64,000 nucleotides of DNA from Burkholderia sp. WSM2232 (GTDB lineage: Bacteria; Pseudomonadota; Gammaproteobacteria; Burkholderiales; Burkholderiaceae), in contig NZ_AWZV01000011.1 of the NCBI RefSeq assembly GCF_000472545.1, forward strand, positions 124,001-188,000. The letters run 5' to 3'. The position numbers and the translations under genes were made by a program. The notes beneath the pieces are model-generated. The model did not search any database, was not told the origin of the DNA, and was given only the letters and a program-made list of their open reading frames with translations. Position 1 is the stretch's first letter. The number at the start of each line of letters is the position of its first letter. Shown here one piece after another: positions 8,710 to 17,684 of this stretch.

Positions 8710-9722
8710 CGAGCGGCGCGCCTCGTCTTCTGATCGACGCGGGCAATAGCCGCGTCAAATGGGCGATGGTGACGGCGGACGGCGCACAGCTCGCGGCCGG
8801 GGCGCTCTCGCATGGCGAAAGCGATTCCGGTGAGTGGGCCGCTGAGACAACCGCTCAGTGGGCGAGTTTGCCTGCGCCTTGCAGCGCGTGGTTATCCAAT
8901 GTTGCCGGCGACGCGGCGGCTGCGCGAATCGCGGCCCTTGTCCACGCACAGTGGCCCGGTTTGCCGCTGACCACGATCCGCGCGCGCGAGCGGCAATGCG
9001 GCGTCACCAACAGCTACACGACACCGCATGCGCTCGGCAGCGACCGCTGGGCCGGCATGATTGGCGCACACGCAGCGTTTCCCGGCGAGCACCTGCTGAT
9101 CGCGACGTTCGGCACCGCGACCACGCTCGAGGCATTGCGCGCGGACGGCTGCTTTGTCGGCGGACTCATTGCGCCGGGCTGGAGCCTGATGATGCGTTCG
9201 CTCGGCGAGCACACCGCGCAATTGCCCACGCTCGACGCCAATGCTGCACGTGGACTTCTTGGCAGGAGTGGAAGCGGTGGTCATGCTGGCCTTGGTGGCG
9301 CTAGCCGCAGTGGTGGCAGTGGTCGCGCTGCGGCCATGAGTGAGACTGGCGGCAAGGACGCATCCGGTGGGACTGACGGCACGCAACGCGCTGGCGCTAC
9401 TGTCGGCCCGCTTGGCATGCGCCGCGCGCCTGGCACGGACGACAGACCAGACCCCCCGCCCCGCGGCCCCTTCTTCGCGACCGATACCCGGCGTTCGTTA
9501 TCCGCGGGCTGCACGCTTGCGCAAGCGGGCTTCGTCGAGCGGACATGGCGCGACCTGCAGGATGAATGGCAGGTGCCGGTGCGGCTCGTGGTCAGCGGCG
9601 GCGCGGCGGACGAAGTGGCGGGCGCGCTGAAAGTGCCCCATACTCGCCACGATTCACTGGTCTTGTCCGGGCTCGCGCTGATCGCCTCGGAGCAGGAGCA
9701 GGCAGCGAATCAAGGCGCCTGA
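8706..9722 (+). CDS. coaX: type III pantothenate kinase with a low-complexity insertion
   Basis: This enzyme phosphorylates pantothenate, the first step of coenzyme A synthesis. The family motifs are intact: phosphate loop DAGNSRVKW (11-19), [12 protein letters not shown] (111-122), [10 protein letters not shown] (135-144) and the C-terminal [11 protein letters not shown]. At 338 residues it is about 75 longer than usual. The extra residues (about 181-255) are Gly/Ser/Ala-rich and then Pro/Arg-rich, and lie between the LDANAA helix and the conserved [12 protein letters not shown] segment. The frame is kept through the insertion. Codons such as GGT, AGT and GGA are more frequent there than in neighbouring genes. 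The enzyme is probably active, since no motif is interrupted, but this is inference. Confidence 0.92.
   Translation: MTSGAPRLLIDAGNSRVKWAMVTADGAQLAAGALSHGESDSGEWAAETTAQWASLPAPCSAWLSNVAGDAAAARIAALVHAQWPGLPLTTIRARERQCGVTNSYTTPHALGSDRWAGMIGAHAAFPGEHLLIATFGTATTLEALRADGCFVGGLIAPGWSLMMRSLGEHTAQLPTLDANAARGLLGRSGSGGHAGLGGASRSGGSGRAAAMSETGGKDASGGTDGTQRAGATVGPLGMRRAPGTDDRPDPPPRGPFFATDTRRSLSAGCTLAQAGFVERTWRDLQDEWQVPVRLVVSGGAADEVAGALKVPHTRHDSLVLSGLALIASEQEQAANQGA
9246..9470 (+). other. in-frame low-complexity insertion within coaX
   Basis: These bases encode the Gly/Ser-rich then Pro-rich stretch absent from ordinary CoaX proteins. The first half is built on short GGT/GGC/AGT runs (for example GCAGTGGTGGCAGTGGTCGC), which suggests growth by slippage; the second half ends in a run of C residues (ACCCCCCGCCCCGCGGCCCC). 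Confidence 0.7.
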
Positions 9723-9834
9723 GGCGCCGCTGCATCTCGCGGCACCGGCCACGGCCGGATATCGTGTCGGCGCCAGACCAAGCACGCGATCGAACGATAG
9801 CGACGGATCAACTTATGGATGGGAAAACAAAACA

Positions 9835-10074
9835 ATGCTGCGCTGGCTGATTGCCATCTTGTTTCTGGCCAACCTTCTGGCATTCGTCGCGGTACGCGGC
9901 GTGTTCGGTCCGACGCCCACGGCGAGCGGACGTGAGCCGAATCACCTGAGCCGCGAAGTCCATGCCGACTGGCTCAAGGTGCGCCCTATCACCGCCGCCG
10001 AGGCAGGCGATCAGGCGGTGGTCGGCGCGCCGGCACCGGCCGTGCCGATTGCGGCGTCAGCCTTGCCGCAATAA
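9835..10074 (+). CDS. small single-pass membrane protein of unknown function
   Basis: This is a 79-residue protein with one N-terminal membrane helix (about 4-22, LRWLIAILFLANLLAFVAV) followed by a polar segment (REPNHLSREVHADWLKVRPI) and an Ala/Pro-rich end. It lies 112 bases downstream of coaX on the same strand. In related bacteria I recall a membrane-anchored SPOR-domain protein at this site with a similar start; here there is no SPOR domain, so this may be a naturally short form or a truncated one. The gene is convergent with rfaE2, 27 bases away, with no clear terminator between. Confidence 0.65.
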   Translation: MLRWLIAILFLANLLAFVAVRGVFGPTPTASGREPNHLSREVHADWLKVRPITAAEAGDQAVVGAPAPAVPIAASALPQ

Positions 10075-10101
10075 AGCCGCGCTCGCCCGTACGCCCGGCA
10101 C

Positions 10102-10584
10102 TCAACCGTGCGTGCGAACCTTCCTGAGCAGCGCGGTAGTCGAGCGGTCATGCTCGAACGGAATCGCCACCGCCTTGCCACCCCAGCCGCGCACGATGGC
10201 CGACTCCGGCAGTGCATCCATATCGTAGTCGCCGCCCTTGACAAGCACGTCCGGGCGCAGCGCCGAAATGAGATCCACCGGGGTTTTCTCGCCGAAGCAA
10301 ACCACATAATCGACGCTTTCCAGCGCCGCGAGCAACGCCATGCGGTCGGCTTCGTTGTTGATCGGCCGGTCGTCGCCCTTGCCTAGCATGCGCACCGAAG
10401 CGTCGCTATTCACGCCGACGATGAGACAGGCGCCTTCGGCTTTAGCATCGGCGAGATAGGTCACGTGTCCGCGATGCAGAATGTCGAATACACCGTTCGT
10501 GAACACCACGGGCGCCTTCAGCGAAGGGCGCAGAGCGACGAGTGCGTCGCGCGTGAGAATCTTGCGTTCGAAAATGGCGGCCAT
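10102..10584 (-). CDS. rfaE2: D-glycero-beta-D-manno-heptose 1-phosphate adenylyltransferase
   Basis: This enzyme makes ADP-heptose for the LPS inner core. It is the stand-alone adenylyltransferase domain (160 residues) that in E. coli is the C-terminal half of HldE. The nucleotidyltransferase signature TNGVFDILHRGH (29-40, the HxGH motif) is present, as are the VGVNSDASVR strand, KGGDYDMDALPE and the C-terminal RSTTALLRKVR (the ISTT-like nucleotide loop). The start is the ATG of MAAIFERKIL; an upstream in-frame start would add 19 residues without homology. The kinase partner (RfaE1) is not in this window. Confidence 0.93.
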   Translation of the reverse strand: MAAIFERKILTRDALVALRPSLKAPVVFTNGVFDILHRGHVTYLADAKAEGACLIVGVNSDASVRMLGKGDDRPINNEADRMALLAALESVDYVVCFGEKTPVDLISALRPDVLVKGGDYDMDALPESAIVRGWGGKAVAIPFEHDRSTTALLRKVRTHG

Positions 10585-10639
10585 GAGGAACCTGGAAGAA
10601 ACCGGGGAAGCGCAGTCACAAGACTGCGCAAGCTGTATC

Positions 10640-10675
10640 AACAGAAAGGCCCGTCAAGCTTGCACTTGCCGGGCC
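10640..10675 (-). terminator. Rho-independent terminator after the ferritin-like gene
   Basis: Arms at 10648-10658 and 10665-10675 (GGCCCG.CAAG with CTTG.CGGGCC) pair over ten bases with one mismatch. On the minus strand they are followed by a short, imperfect T-rich tail (CTTTCTGTT). It lies about 85 bases beyond the stop of the ferritin-like gene. Confidence 0.5.
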
Positions 10676-10758
10676 GTTTCAAAGCATCCAACGAATGGCG
10701 GCGCGGGCTTTTGCAACATACCCGCAGCCGCCAATCGCAATTTACGAGACTTCGACCA

Positions 10759-11631
10759 TCAAGCCGGCTGCCCGGCTGAATTCTGCTCGGCCTGCAGCCG
10801 CGCCACCACTTCCTTGCGATAGCGGTTCAGTTCCTGCGCCGTGGTGAACGTGCGCTCGAACAGCAGCGACAGGTTGTGCAGAATGCGCTCGACCACCTTC
10901 TTTTCCCAACCGTCGTCGAAGCGGATTTGCTCGTCGAGCCAACGCTCGAGCCATTCGGGATCGGGCAGACGCGACTGGATTGTGTCGCGCGGAAAGAGCG
11001 CCTGATTCACGTGCAGATTGGTCGGATGCAGCGGCTTTTCGGTACGGCGCGCCGACGCCATCAGCACGCCGATCTTTGCAAATGCCGCGCGCGCGATGTC
11101 GCCCGTTTGCACCATTGCTTTCTTCATGTAGCGCAGATAGGCGCCGCCATGCCGCGCTTCGTCGCGCGAGATGGTTTCGTAGATGTGCTTGATGACCGGC
11201 TCGGTGTGCCACTCGGCAGCACGGCGATACCAGTGATTCAGGCGGATCTCACCGCAGAAATGCAGCATCAGCGTTTCGAGCGGCGGCGCCGGGTCGAATT
11301 CGAAGCGCACGGCGTGCAGTTCTTCTTCAGTGGGGCACATTTCGGGCTTGAAGCGCCGCAGGTATTCCATCAGCACCAGCGAATGCTTCTGCTCTTCGAA
11401 GAACCACACACTCATGAACGCGGAAAAATCGCTGTCGTGATGGTTGTCGCGGAGAAACATCTCCGTGGCGGGCAATGCCGACCATTCGGTGATCGCGTTC
11501 ATCTTGATGGTCGCGGCCTGCTCGTCGGTCAGCAGCGACGCATCGAACTTGTCCCAGGGAATGTCTTTCTCCATGTCCCATCGAACGGATTCGAGCGATT
11601 TATAAAGTTCCGGATAAAGCATGGTGTTCAT
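10759..11631 (-). CDS. ferritin-like di-iron protein (acyl-ACP-desaturase-like fold)
   Basis: This is a 290-residue, mostly helical protein with a plausible carboxylate-bridged di-iron site. Visible ligand candidates are Glu57 in ATEMFL, EExxH at 79-83 (WFFEEQKH), Glu128 in CGEIRLNHWY and ExxH at 158-161 (ISRDEARH). The W..EE.(K/R)H and DE.RH pattern resembles soluble acyl-ACP desaturases and related ferritin-like proteins. Neither substrate nor reaction can be read from the sequence; such genes are usually labelled ferritin-family or hypothetical. The start at MNTMLYPEL has a GGTGGG sequence a few bases upstream. It stands alone between two gaps. Confidence 0.8.
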   Translation of the reverse strand: MNTMLYPELYKSLESVRWDMEKDIPWDKFDASLLTDEQAATIKMNAITEWSALPATEMFLRDNHHDSDFSAFMSVWFFEEQKHSLVLMEYLRRFKPEMCPTEEELHAVRFEFDPAPPLETLMLHFCGEIRLNHWYRRAAEWHTEPVIKHIYETISRDEARHGGAYLRYMKKAMVQTGDIARAAFAKIGVLMASARRTEKPLHPTNLHVNQALFPRDTIQSRLPDPEWLERWLDEQIRFDDGWEKKVVERILHNLSLLFERTFTTAQELNRYRKEVVARLQAEQNSAGQPA

Positions 11632-12216
11632 AGTCCCACCCCTGTTCTGCACATACTGTGTGTCTCACTACAACGTGTAGCACTCTTGCTGACGACAAAC
11701 TGAACGTACCGGGCCTCGTGCCCAGGTACCGCGCCGTTCGCCGGCCAAGCCTTCAATTTTACGCGGTAACCGACCGCCTGGATGGGCGGGCAGCGAAGAA
11801 GTCCGGCAGCTTGAGCAAAGAGCGGCCAACATGGAATTCCACGCTCGAATGACGCCCCGCGTGGCCAAACCGTGGGTGAGGAATACCCTATGCCTGAGGT
11901 CGAGCCAGTTTGCGATGAAAACCGCACCGTCCAGCCCTGCGCCGGTCGTGCCGGCGGCGAATGGAGCAAGGGCGGCTGGATTGGTTGTTTTCAGCGCGCG
12001 CCCAAAAGCCAAACAAAGTCCTTGCAATGATAGCACGCTGACTTCTCCAAACCCGCGTGGAGACAGACGCAATTACGGTGCCTGATTGACCTGTCGCAAC
12101 GAAATACGCAATCCCGCGAGTCTGACGCGCGACCGGGGTCAAAACCGTGACAGTCGGCGATTTCTCTTGTTGTTTGCCGCGGGCCGTCGACCCGCGCCGC
12201 CACTGCGCGCGCCTTC
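11632..12216. other. 585-base gap without a recognisable gene
   Basis: This lies between phaM (whose stop faces it) and the start of the ferritin-like gene. Several short frames are open but none has coding character or a ribosome binding site. A TATCAT on the minus strand (within GCTATCATTGC, near 12025-12035) could be a -10 box for the ferritin-like gene, with a leader of about 400 bases. A CGCGGG/CCCGCG hairpin near 12179-12197 follows the phaM stop but has no T-run. Confidence 0.4.
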
Positions 12217-13110
12217 TTACAAAGACTTCTTCGGCGGTTTCGACGCATTGCTGCCGGTGCCCGCAGCCGTGCGCTTCGCGGCAGCCGGCGCGCGCTTTGC
12301 CGCGGGTCGCTTCGCGGCGGACTCAGCTGGTTCACGCGACGCCGCGGCAGCGGCCGCCGCGTCCGCTGGCGATGGGCGCGGCACGTCTGTCGCCCCGCCT
12401 ACCGCCTCGCTGGCCAGGTCAGCCGCGTCGTCCGCGGAGTCGCCGGCCGCATCCGCCTGCGCGCCGCCCGTCGCGGCGTCGGCAGCGCCGGCCATCGGCT
12501 GCGTCATGGCAAATTGGGCGATCTGGTTGAACTGCGATTGCAGCAAGTTCCACCATGCCGTTGCGTCGAATGATGGCGCGGCGCTTGCGGCTTCTTCGCC
12601 GCTCTCGGGTTCCGCGGCGCCCGCGCTTTCCGCCGAAGTCGAACCAGAACCGGCAGCCGACGCGCTCGCCTCGGAATGCGGCCAACGGCTCGCGGGCGAC
12701 GGGCTTGGCGCCGGGGCCGGGGCCGGCGACGGCGCTTGACCCGCTGTGCTCGGCTGCGTCATCGACTGCTGCGCGAACGCGCCGAACGCGCGCAGCGTCG
12801 CGAGCGTCGCGCGCTGCACCTCGAGCGCCTGAATCGCGGATTGCAGCATGCTCAGGTTCAGCTTGAGCCATTGCTCGACGGCGCGCATGTCGGTAATGCG
12901 CTTGTCGAGTTCTTCCACGTTGGTGAGCGGCGCCATCATGTCGGACATCATCGACAACGACGGTGCGAGGCCCGCGCCGGGCTGCGCGCCGCCAAACGCG
13001 GAGCCGAACGGCGACAGGCGCATCATGCCCAACATGCGGTCGAACATTTCAGCAGGCGGAAAACCGGGGAAACCGGGAAACGGCGGGGGTGAACCAGATG
13101 TGTCGGTCAT
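12217..13110 (-). CDS. phaM: PhaM-type polyhydroxybutyrate granule protein
   Basis: This protein links PHB granules to the nucleoid and activates PHB synthase PhaC in Ralstonia (established for the R. eutropha protein). The N terminus is Pro/Gly/Phe-rich (FPGFPGFPP). The diagnostic block is EELDKRITDMRAVEQWLKLN followed by SMLQSAIQALEVQRATLATLRAFG. A long Ala/Pro/Ser linker comes next, then a basic tail built of AAKRPAAKRAPAAAKRTAAG and ending PPKKSL, a histone-H1-like DNA-binding tail. At 297 residues it is somewhat longer than the R. eutropha protein because of the linker. No other pha gene is in the window. Confidence 0.88.
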   Translation of the reverse strand: MTDTSGSPPPFPGFPGFPPAEMFDRMLGMMRLSPFGSAFGGAQPGAGLAPSLSMMSDMMAPLTNVEELDKRITDMRAVEQWLKLNLSMLQSAIQALEVQRATLATLRAFGAFAQQSMTQPSTAGQAPSPAPAPAPSPSPASRWPHSEASASAAGSGSTSAESAGAAEPESGEEAASAAPSFDATAWWNLLQSQFNQIAQFAMTQPMAGAADAATGGAQADAAGDSADDAADLASEAVGGATDVPRPSPADAAAAAAASREPAESAAKRPAAKRAPAAAKRTAAGTGSNASKPPKKSL

Positions 13111-13225
13111 GCTTGTCGCCTCGCTGCATTAACGGAAAAGCACGGGAAAAAAGTGCAAAGGTAGTGAGAGCCGCGCATACGCAACCGATCATACCGCGCG
13201 ACGCGTGACGATCGCGCCGCTGCCG

Positions 13226-14077
13226 TCACCGGGCGCGCCACGGATCGGCGCCGCCGAAATCCGGCGCGCGCCGCTCGCGCAAGGAAGTCACGCCTTCGCG
13301 CACGTCCGGTCCGGCAAAGCCCATGAATTCCAGCGCCAGTGACGTATCGAAAGTCGGGCCGGCGGAGCGCAGCCAGTTGTTCAGCGCGTACTTCGTCCAG
13401 CGGATCGCCGTTTGTGAGCCGTGCGCCAGCTTCTGCGCGACCTCGAATGCCTTGGGCAGCAGATCGCTTTCATCGACGGCAAGAGACACCAGCCCGATAC
13501 GCTCAGCCTCTGCACCGCTCACCGGTTCGCACAGCATGAGGTAGTACTTGGCTTTGGCCATGCCGCACAGTAGCGGCCAGACGATTGCCGCATGGTCGCC
13601 CGCCGCGACGCCGAGCCGCGTATGACCGTCGATGATGCGCGCCGTCTTCGAGGCGATCGAAATGTCCGCGAGCAGCCCCGCGACGAGCCCGGCGCCGACA
13701 GCGGGACCGTGCATCGCCGAAACGATCGGCTTGCTGCAGTTGATCACGTTGTAGACCAGATCGCGAGCCTCGCGCCATACGCGTGCGCGCACGTCGAAAT
13801 CGGTCGCCATGTCTTCGACCAGTTGCAGATCGCCGCCGGCAGAAAAGCCCTTGCCCTCGCCGCGAATGATCGCGACGCGCGTCTCGGGGTCGCGGTCGAT
13901 GTCGCGCCAGATTTCCGCGAGTTCATAGTGCATGCGCGCATCCGCGGTGGCGAGGGCGCTTTTGTTCGCCCCTTCGCCGCTCATCACCACTTCGAGCACG
14001 CCGTGCGGCCGACGATGCAACTGAAGCGAGCGGTAATGTGCGTAAAAAGCGTCGTTACTGTGAGGTTGCTGAGACAT
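13226..14077 (-). CDS. enoyl-CoA hydratase/isomerase family protein
   Basis: This is a crotonase-fold enzyme of 283 residues. It has the oxyanion-hole segment [12 protein letters not shown] (about 73-84) and the second oxyanion segment [22 protein letters not shown]. The catalytic positions are not the classic double Glu: the loop reads [23 protein letters not shown], with Asp where hydratases often have Glu, so the true reaction (hydration, isomerisation or thioester hydrolysis) is uncertain. It is followed on the same strand, upstream in transcription, by a branched-chain-type binding protein gene 72 bases away, so joint transcription is possible. Confidence 0.85.
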   Translation of the reverse strand: MSQQPHSNDAFYAHYRSLQLHRRPHGVLEVVMSGEGANKSALATADARMHYELAEIWRDIDRDPETRVAIIRGEGKGFSAGGDLQLVEDMATDFDVRARVWREARDLVYNVINCSKPIVSAMHGPAVGAGLVAGLLADISIASKTARIIDGHTRLGVAAGDHAAIVWPLLCGMAKAKYYLMLCEPVSGAEAERIGLVSLAVDESDLLPKAFEVAQKLAHGSQTAIRWTKYALNNWLRSAGPTFDTSLALEFMGFAGPDVREGVTSLRERRAPDFGGADPWRAR

Positions 14078-14149
14078 GGTGATGTGTCCACGGATACATA
14101 CGTAAGTGCGCGCGTGGCCGGGCGGTGGGTCGCCGAGCTCCGGCCTCGT

Positions 14150-15457
14150 TCAACGCGGCTGATAAACCCATTTGCCGTTTCTGATTTCGACCATCACGCG
14201 CGCGCGCTGGTCGAGGCCGAGGTGATCCGCGGCGCTCATGTTCACGACGCCGTTGGTGTCCGCGAGACCGCGCGTGGCTTCGAGCGCGTCGCGCAACGCG
14301 CGGCGGAATTCCGGCGTGCCCGGCGACGCGGCCTTCAGCGCAACAGGCACGGCATGATCGAGCAGCATGCCCGCGTCCCACGTGTACGAGCCGAACGCCG
14401 ACACCGTTCCCGGTCCGCGCAGCGCCTCGAAGCGCGCGATGTAGTCCAGCGCAAGGCGCTTGGCCGGATGTTCCGCCGGCAATTGCGCGGCGACCAGCAC
14501 CGGGCTCGCGGGCAGGAAGGTGCCGTTGCAGTCCGCGCCGCATACGCGCAGGAAGTCGTTATTGCCGACGCCGTGGTTGTGATAGATCAGCCCTTTGTAG
14601 CCGCGTTCCCGGAGCGTCTTCGGCGGCAGTGCCGCGGGCGTGCCGGCCGCGCCGACCACCACGGCGTCCGGATGCGTCGCGAGGATTTTCAGCACCTGAC
14701 CGGTCACGCTCGGGTCCGTACGATTGAAGCGCTCGCTCGCCACCATCTGCATGTGATGCAGTTGCGCGAACTTCGCCACTTCGGCATAAAAAGTTTCGCC
14801 GAGCGCGTCTGCCTGGCCGATGAACGCGACGGTCTTCACGCCGCGCGTGCTCGCATGCTCGGCAATCGCCGAAGCCATCATTGCGTCGGTTTGCGGAGTC
14901 TTGAACACCCAACGGCGCCTGGCGTCCACGGGCTCGATGATCTTCGCCGACGACGCGAGCGAGATCATCGGCGTGGTGCCGTCTGCGACTACGTCGATCA
15001 TTGCCAGCGAATTCGGCGTAATGGACGAACCGATGATCGCGTCGACGTGATTTTCGGAGATCAGCTTCTTGGTGTCCTGCACGGCCTGGGTCGTGTCGGA
15101 CGCATCGTCGAGCACGATGTATTCGACGCTCTGGCCGCCGATCTGCTTGGGCAGCATGGTGGCGGTATCACGCGCGGGAATGCCGAGCGAGGCGGCAGGC
15201 CCCGTCAACGAAAGCACGAGCCCGATCTTCACCTGAGCGAGCGCAATGGCCGGCGACAAACTTGCAAGCGTCGCGCACACCGTGGCGACACGCCGCGCCG
15301 CCTGCGCAAGCCGGGTGACTTGCCGCGTGGGCTGCGGCGTGAACTGCGACTTCACCTGCGGCCCGAACTGCGGCCTGCGCTGCGGCAACCTTTCGCGCCA
15401 TGCCCGCGCATCCGCCCTGCTCACCCCTTCCGATCCAACAGATTCAGCTCGCCGCAT
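14150..15457 (-). CDS. ABC transporter substrate-binding protein, branched-chain amino acid (LivJ/HAAT) type
   Basis: This is a type I periplasmic binding protein: VKIGLVLSLTGPAASLGIPARD at the mature N terminus, then IIGSSITPNSLAM, VDARRRWVFKTPQTD and GSYTWDAGMLLDHAV. The ligand could be an amino acid, an amide or an aromatic acid. No permease or ATPase gene lies nearby, so it is an orphan component. The start is uncertain. The Met at 15457 places about 50 residues of Arg/Gln/Pro-rich sequence before the hydrophobic signal (VATVCATLASLSPAIALA), too long for a normal signal peptide. A GTG at 15355 would give a shorter leader. Confidence 0.8.
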   Translation of the reverse strand: MRRAESVGSEGVSRADARAWRERLPQRRPQFGPQVKSQFTPQPTRQVTRLAQAARRVATVCATLASLSPAIALAQVKIGLVLSLTGPAASLGIPARDTATMLPKQIGGQSVEYIVLDDASDTTQAVQDTKKLISENHVDAIIGSSITPNSLAMIDVVADGTTPMISLASSAKIIEPVDARRRWVFKTPQTDAMMASAIAEHASTRGVKTVAFIGQADALGETFYAEVAKFAQLHHMQMVASERFNRTDPSVTGQVLKILATHPDAVVVGAAGTPAALPPKTLRERGYKGLIYHNHGVGNNDFLRVCGADCNGTFLPASPVLVAAQLPAEHPAKRLALDYIARFEALRGPGTVSAFGSYTWDAGMLLDHAVPVALKAASPGTPEFRRALRDALEATRGLADTNGVVNMSAADHLGLDQRARVMVEIRNGKWVYQPR

Positions 15458-15572
15458 GGTGTCTCCTCACATGAGTTTTTCGTTCTGATCGGCCGTCGCT
15501 GCCGCGCCAGTCAGTGTAGCGGCGCGCGCTCACAGCGGCATCGGGCGAAACCCTTTCGGCAAAGCTGGCGCG

Positions 15573-16556
15573 TCAGTCGAGCGGTGCGATGCTCTGCTCG
15601 ATGGCACCGAAAATCGACTTGCCCGCTTCGTCGAACATTTCGATCTTCACCGTGTCGCCGTACTTCATGAACTCGGTCTGCGGCGCGCCGTGCTCGATAG
15701 TCTCGAGACAGCGCTTTTCGGCGATACAGCAGTAGCCGCGCTTGGCGTCCTTGTTCGATACGGTGCCCGAGCCGACAATCGCGCCCGCGCGCAGATTGCG
15801 CGTTTTCGCCGCATGCGCGATCAGTTGGCCGAAGTGAAACACCATGTCGGTGCCGGCGTCCGGCTGCCCCACCTTCCTGCCGTTCCAATGGACGATCATC
15901 GGCCGGTGCACACGGCCTTCGCGCCAATGTTCGCCCAGTTCGTCGGGCGTCACGGCGACGGGCGCGAACGAGGTGGCCGGCTTGCTCTGGAAGAAGCCGA
16001 AGCCCTTCGCCAGTTCGGCGGGAATCAGGTTGCGCAGCGAAACATCGTTGACGAGCGTGATCAGCCGCACGCTTCTGAGCGCCTGGTCGGGTGTCGCGCC
16101 CATCGGCACGTCGCCGGTGATGACTGCAACTTCTGCCTCGAAGTCGATGCCGAACGCTTCGGATGCGCACACCACGTCGTCTTTTGGACCGATGAAATCG
16201 TCGCTGCCGCCCTGGTACATCAGCGGATCGGTCCAGAACTCGGGCGGCATTTCCGCGCCGCGCGCGCGCCGCACGAGTTCGACATGATTCACATACGACG
16301 ATCCGTCGGCCCACTGGAATGCACGCGGCAGCGGCGCCATGCAGTCGCTCGCGTCGAATGAGAAGGTGTTGCGCGCGCGGCCCTGGTTGAGCGCGTCGTA
16401 TAGGTCGTGCAGTTGCGGCGCGTAGAAGGCCCAGTCGTCGAGCACGCGCTGCAACGTGGGCGCGATGGCGTCGGCAACGGCAGCGGTATGCAGGTCGCGG
16501 GACACGACGATCAGTTGACCGTCGCGCGTGCCGTCCTTCAGCGTGGCAAGTTTCAT
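15573..16556 (-). CDS. fumarylacetoacetate hydrolase family protein
   Basis: This is a cytoplasmic Mg-dependent enzyme, 327 residues, starting MKLATLKDG and containing the FAH-fold metal-binding pattern: DFEAEVAVITGDVP, LVNDVSLRN and the GSGTVSNKDAKRGYCCIAEKR segment. The family covers fumarylacetoacetate hydrolysis (tyrosine breakdown) and oxo-acid hydrolases or decarboxylases. The N-terminal FYAPQLHDLYDALNQGRAR region marks the two-domain, longer subgroup close to fumarylacetoacetase. No maiA or hmgA is adjacent, so the pathway is open. It is divergent from an IclR regulator gene 165 bases away, which probably controls it. No Shine-Dalgarno sequence is visible before the ATG. Confidence 0.88.
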   Translation of the reverse strand: MKLATLKDGTRDGQLIVVSRDLHTAAVADAIAPTLQRVLDDWAFYAPQLHDLYDALNQGRARNTFSFDASDCMAPLPRAFQWADGSSYVNHVELVRRARGAEMPPEFWTDPLMYQGGSDDFIGPKDDVVCASEAFGIDFEAEVAVITGDVPMGATPDQALRSVRLITLVNDVSLRNLIPAELAKGFGFFQSKPATSFAPVAVTPDELGEHWREGRVHRPMIVHWNGRKVGQPDAGTDMVFHFGQLIAHAAKTRNLRAGAIVGSGTVSNKDAKRGYCCIAEKRCLETIEHGAPQTEFMKYGDTVKIEMFDEAGKSIFGAIEQSIAPLD

Positions 16557-16721
16557 GGAGGAATGAACCGTGTTAGTGACGATAGAGGGAATCTATTCTA
16601 CGATGGTGAATCCGCGCCGCCCAACCCCAACCTGCCGATCGCAGCTTGCGGCTCAATTGCAGCCCGCGTGCGGACGGTTCTTTCACGTTGACTCTGAACG
16701 CGCTTCCCGCGCTTTTTGCTC

Positions 16722-17642
16722 ATGCCGCACACTGCCCGCTCCGGTGCAAGCCGTAACGACGCCAAAGCCGATGCTCTTGCTGACACGAAAGCAGCCGGAC
16801 CGCTCGACACAGCCGAAGCCGACGACGATTCCGCCGATTCCGCCGATTCGGGCGAGGAAAAACTGCGCTCGGGCATTCAGTCGATCGAAGTCGGCTTCAG
16901 ACTGCTCGATGTGCTGACCCACGAGCCGCGCGCCATGATGCTGCGCGACCTCGCGCAGCGCGCGGGCATGAGCCCGGCGAAAGCGCACCGTTATCTGGTG
17001 AGCTTTCTGCGACTCGGCATCGTCGCGCAAGACGCGCTGTCGGGGCGCTATGAGCTCGGCGGCTTCGCACTGCAATTGGGACTTGCGCGGCTTGCCCGCG
17101 TTGACGGCGTGAAGCTCGCGCGCATCGCGCTTGCGGAATTGCGCGACCGTCTGGACCTGACGGTCGGCATCGCCGTATGGGGCAACCAGGGGCCGACCAT
17201 GGTGCACTGGATGGAGTCGAGCCATCCGGCCAAGGCGTCGCTCAAGCTCGGCGACGTGATGCCTCTGCTCAGTTCCGCCACCGGCCTGCTGTTCGCGGCG
17301 TACCTGCCGGCCGGCAAAACCGCTGCAATGATCGAGCGCGAGCTAACTGACACGCGGCGCTCGTCGCATGGCGTTGTGCCGCGCACGCGCGAGGAAGTCG
17401 AGCGCGTGCTCGCGCAAGTGCGTGAGCACGAAGCGGCGCGCGTGGAAGGCATGTTGCTGCCCACTATTCACGCGTTCTCCATGCCGGTGTTCGACTCGAC
17501 CGGCGAGCTGGCACTCGGTCTCGTCGCGCTCGGTCACGAAGGCGTGTTCGACATTAGCTGGGGCGGCGAAATCGACACCGCGCTGCGCGAGTGCGCGCTC
17601 AAGCTCTCGTACGAACTCGGCTATAGTCCCACGCCGCGTTAG
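16722..17642 (+). CDS. IclR-family transcriptional regulator
   Basis: This is a 306-residue regulator with an acidic, low-complexity N-terminal stretch of about 45 residues (DSADSADSGEE), a winged helix-turn-helix (about 50-110; LRDLAQRAGMSPAKAHRYLVSFLRLGIV) and an IclR effector domain (LTVGIAVWGNQGPTMVHWME, then LLSSATGLLFAAYLP). The acidic extension is unusual for the family but common as a strain-level feature. The ATG at 16722 is preferred over a TTG two codons earlier. Divergence from the FAH-family gene suggests that gene as target; the effector would then be an aromatic-acid intermediate (inference). Confidence 0.88.
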   Translation: MPHTARSGASRNDAKADALADTKAAGPLDTAEADDDSADSADSGEEKLRSGIQSIEVGFRLLDVLTHEPRAMMLRDLAQRAGMSPAKAHRYLVSFLRLGIVAQDALSGRYELGGFALQLGLARLARVDGVKLARIALAELRDRLDLTVGIAVWGNQGPTMVHWMESSHPAKASLKLGDVMPLLSSATGLLFAAYLPAGKTAAMIERELTDTRRSSHGVVPRTREEVERVLAQVREHEAARVEGMLLPTIHAFSMPVFDSTGELALGLVALGHEGVFDISWGGEIDTALRECALKLSYELGYSPTPR

Positions 17643-17684
17643 ACGCGCACGCCAGCTTCCCACCTCGCCTACACTCTTTAGCCG

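Noticed and set aside
13592..15670. 692-codon plus-strand open frame across the hydratase and binding-protein genes
   Set aside because: It spans two real minus-strand genes and their intergenic gap, has no family motif, and its composition is that of antisense shadow.
16581..16600. Weak dyad (GAAT-CT-ATTC) between the FAH and IclR genes as an IclR operator
   Set aside because: Only four bases per arm match; such a short dyad is likely by chance. The intergenic position is right, but the sequence does not support a site.
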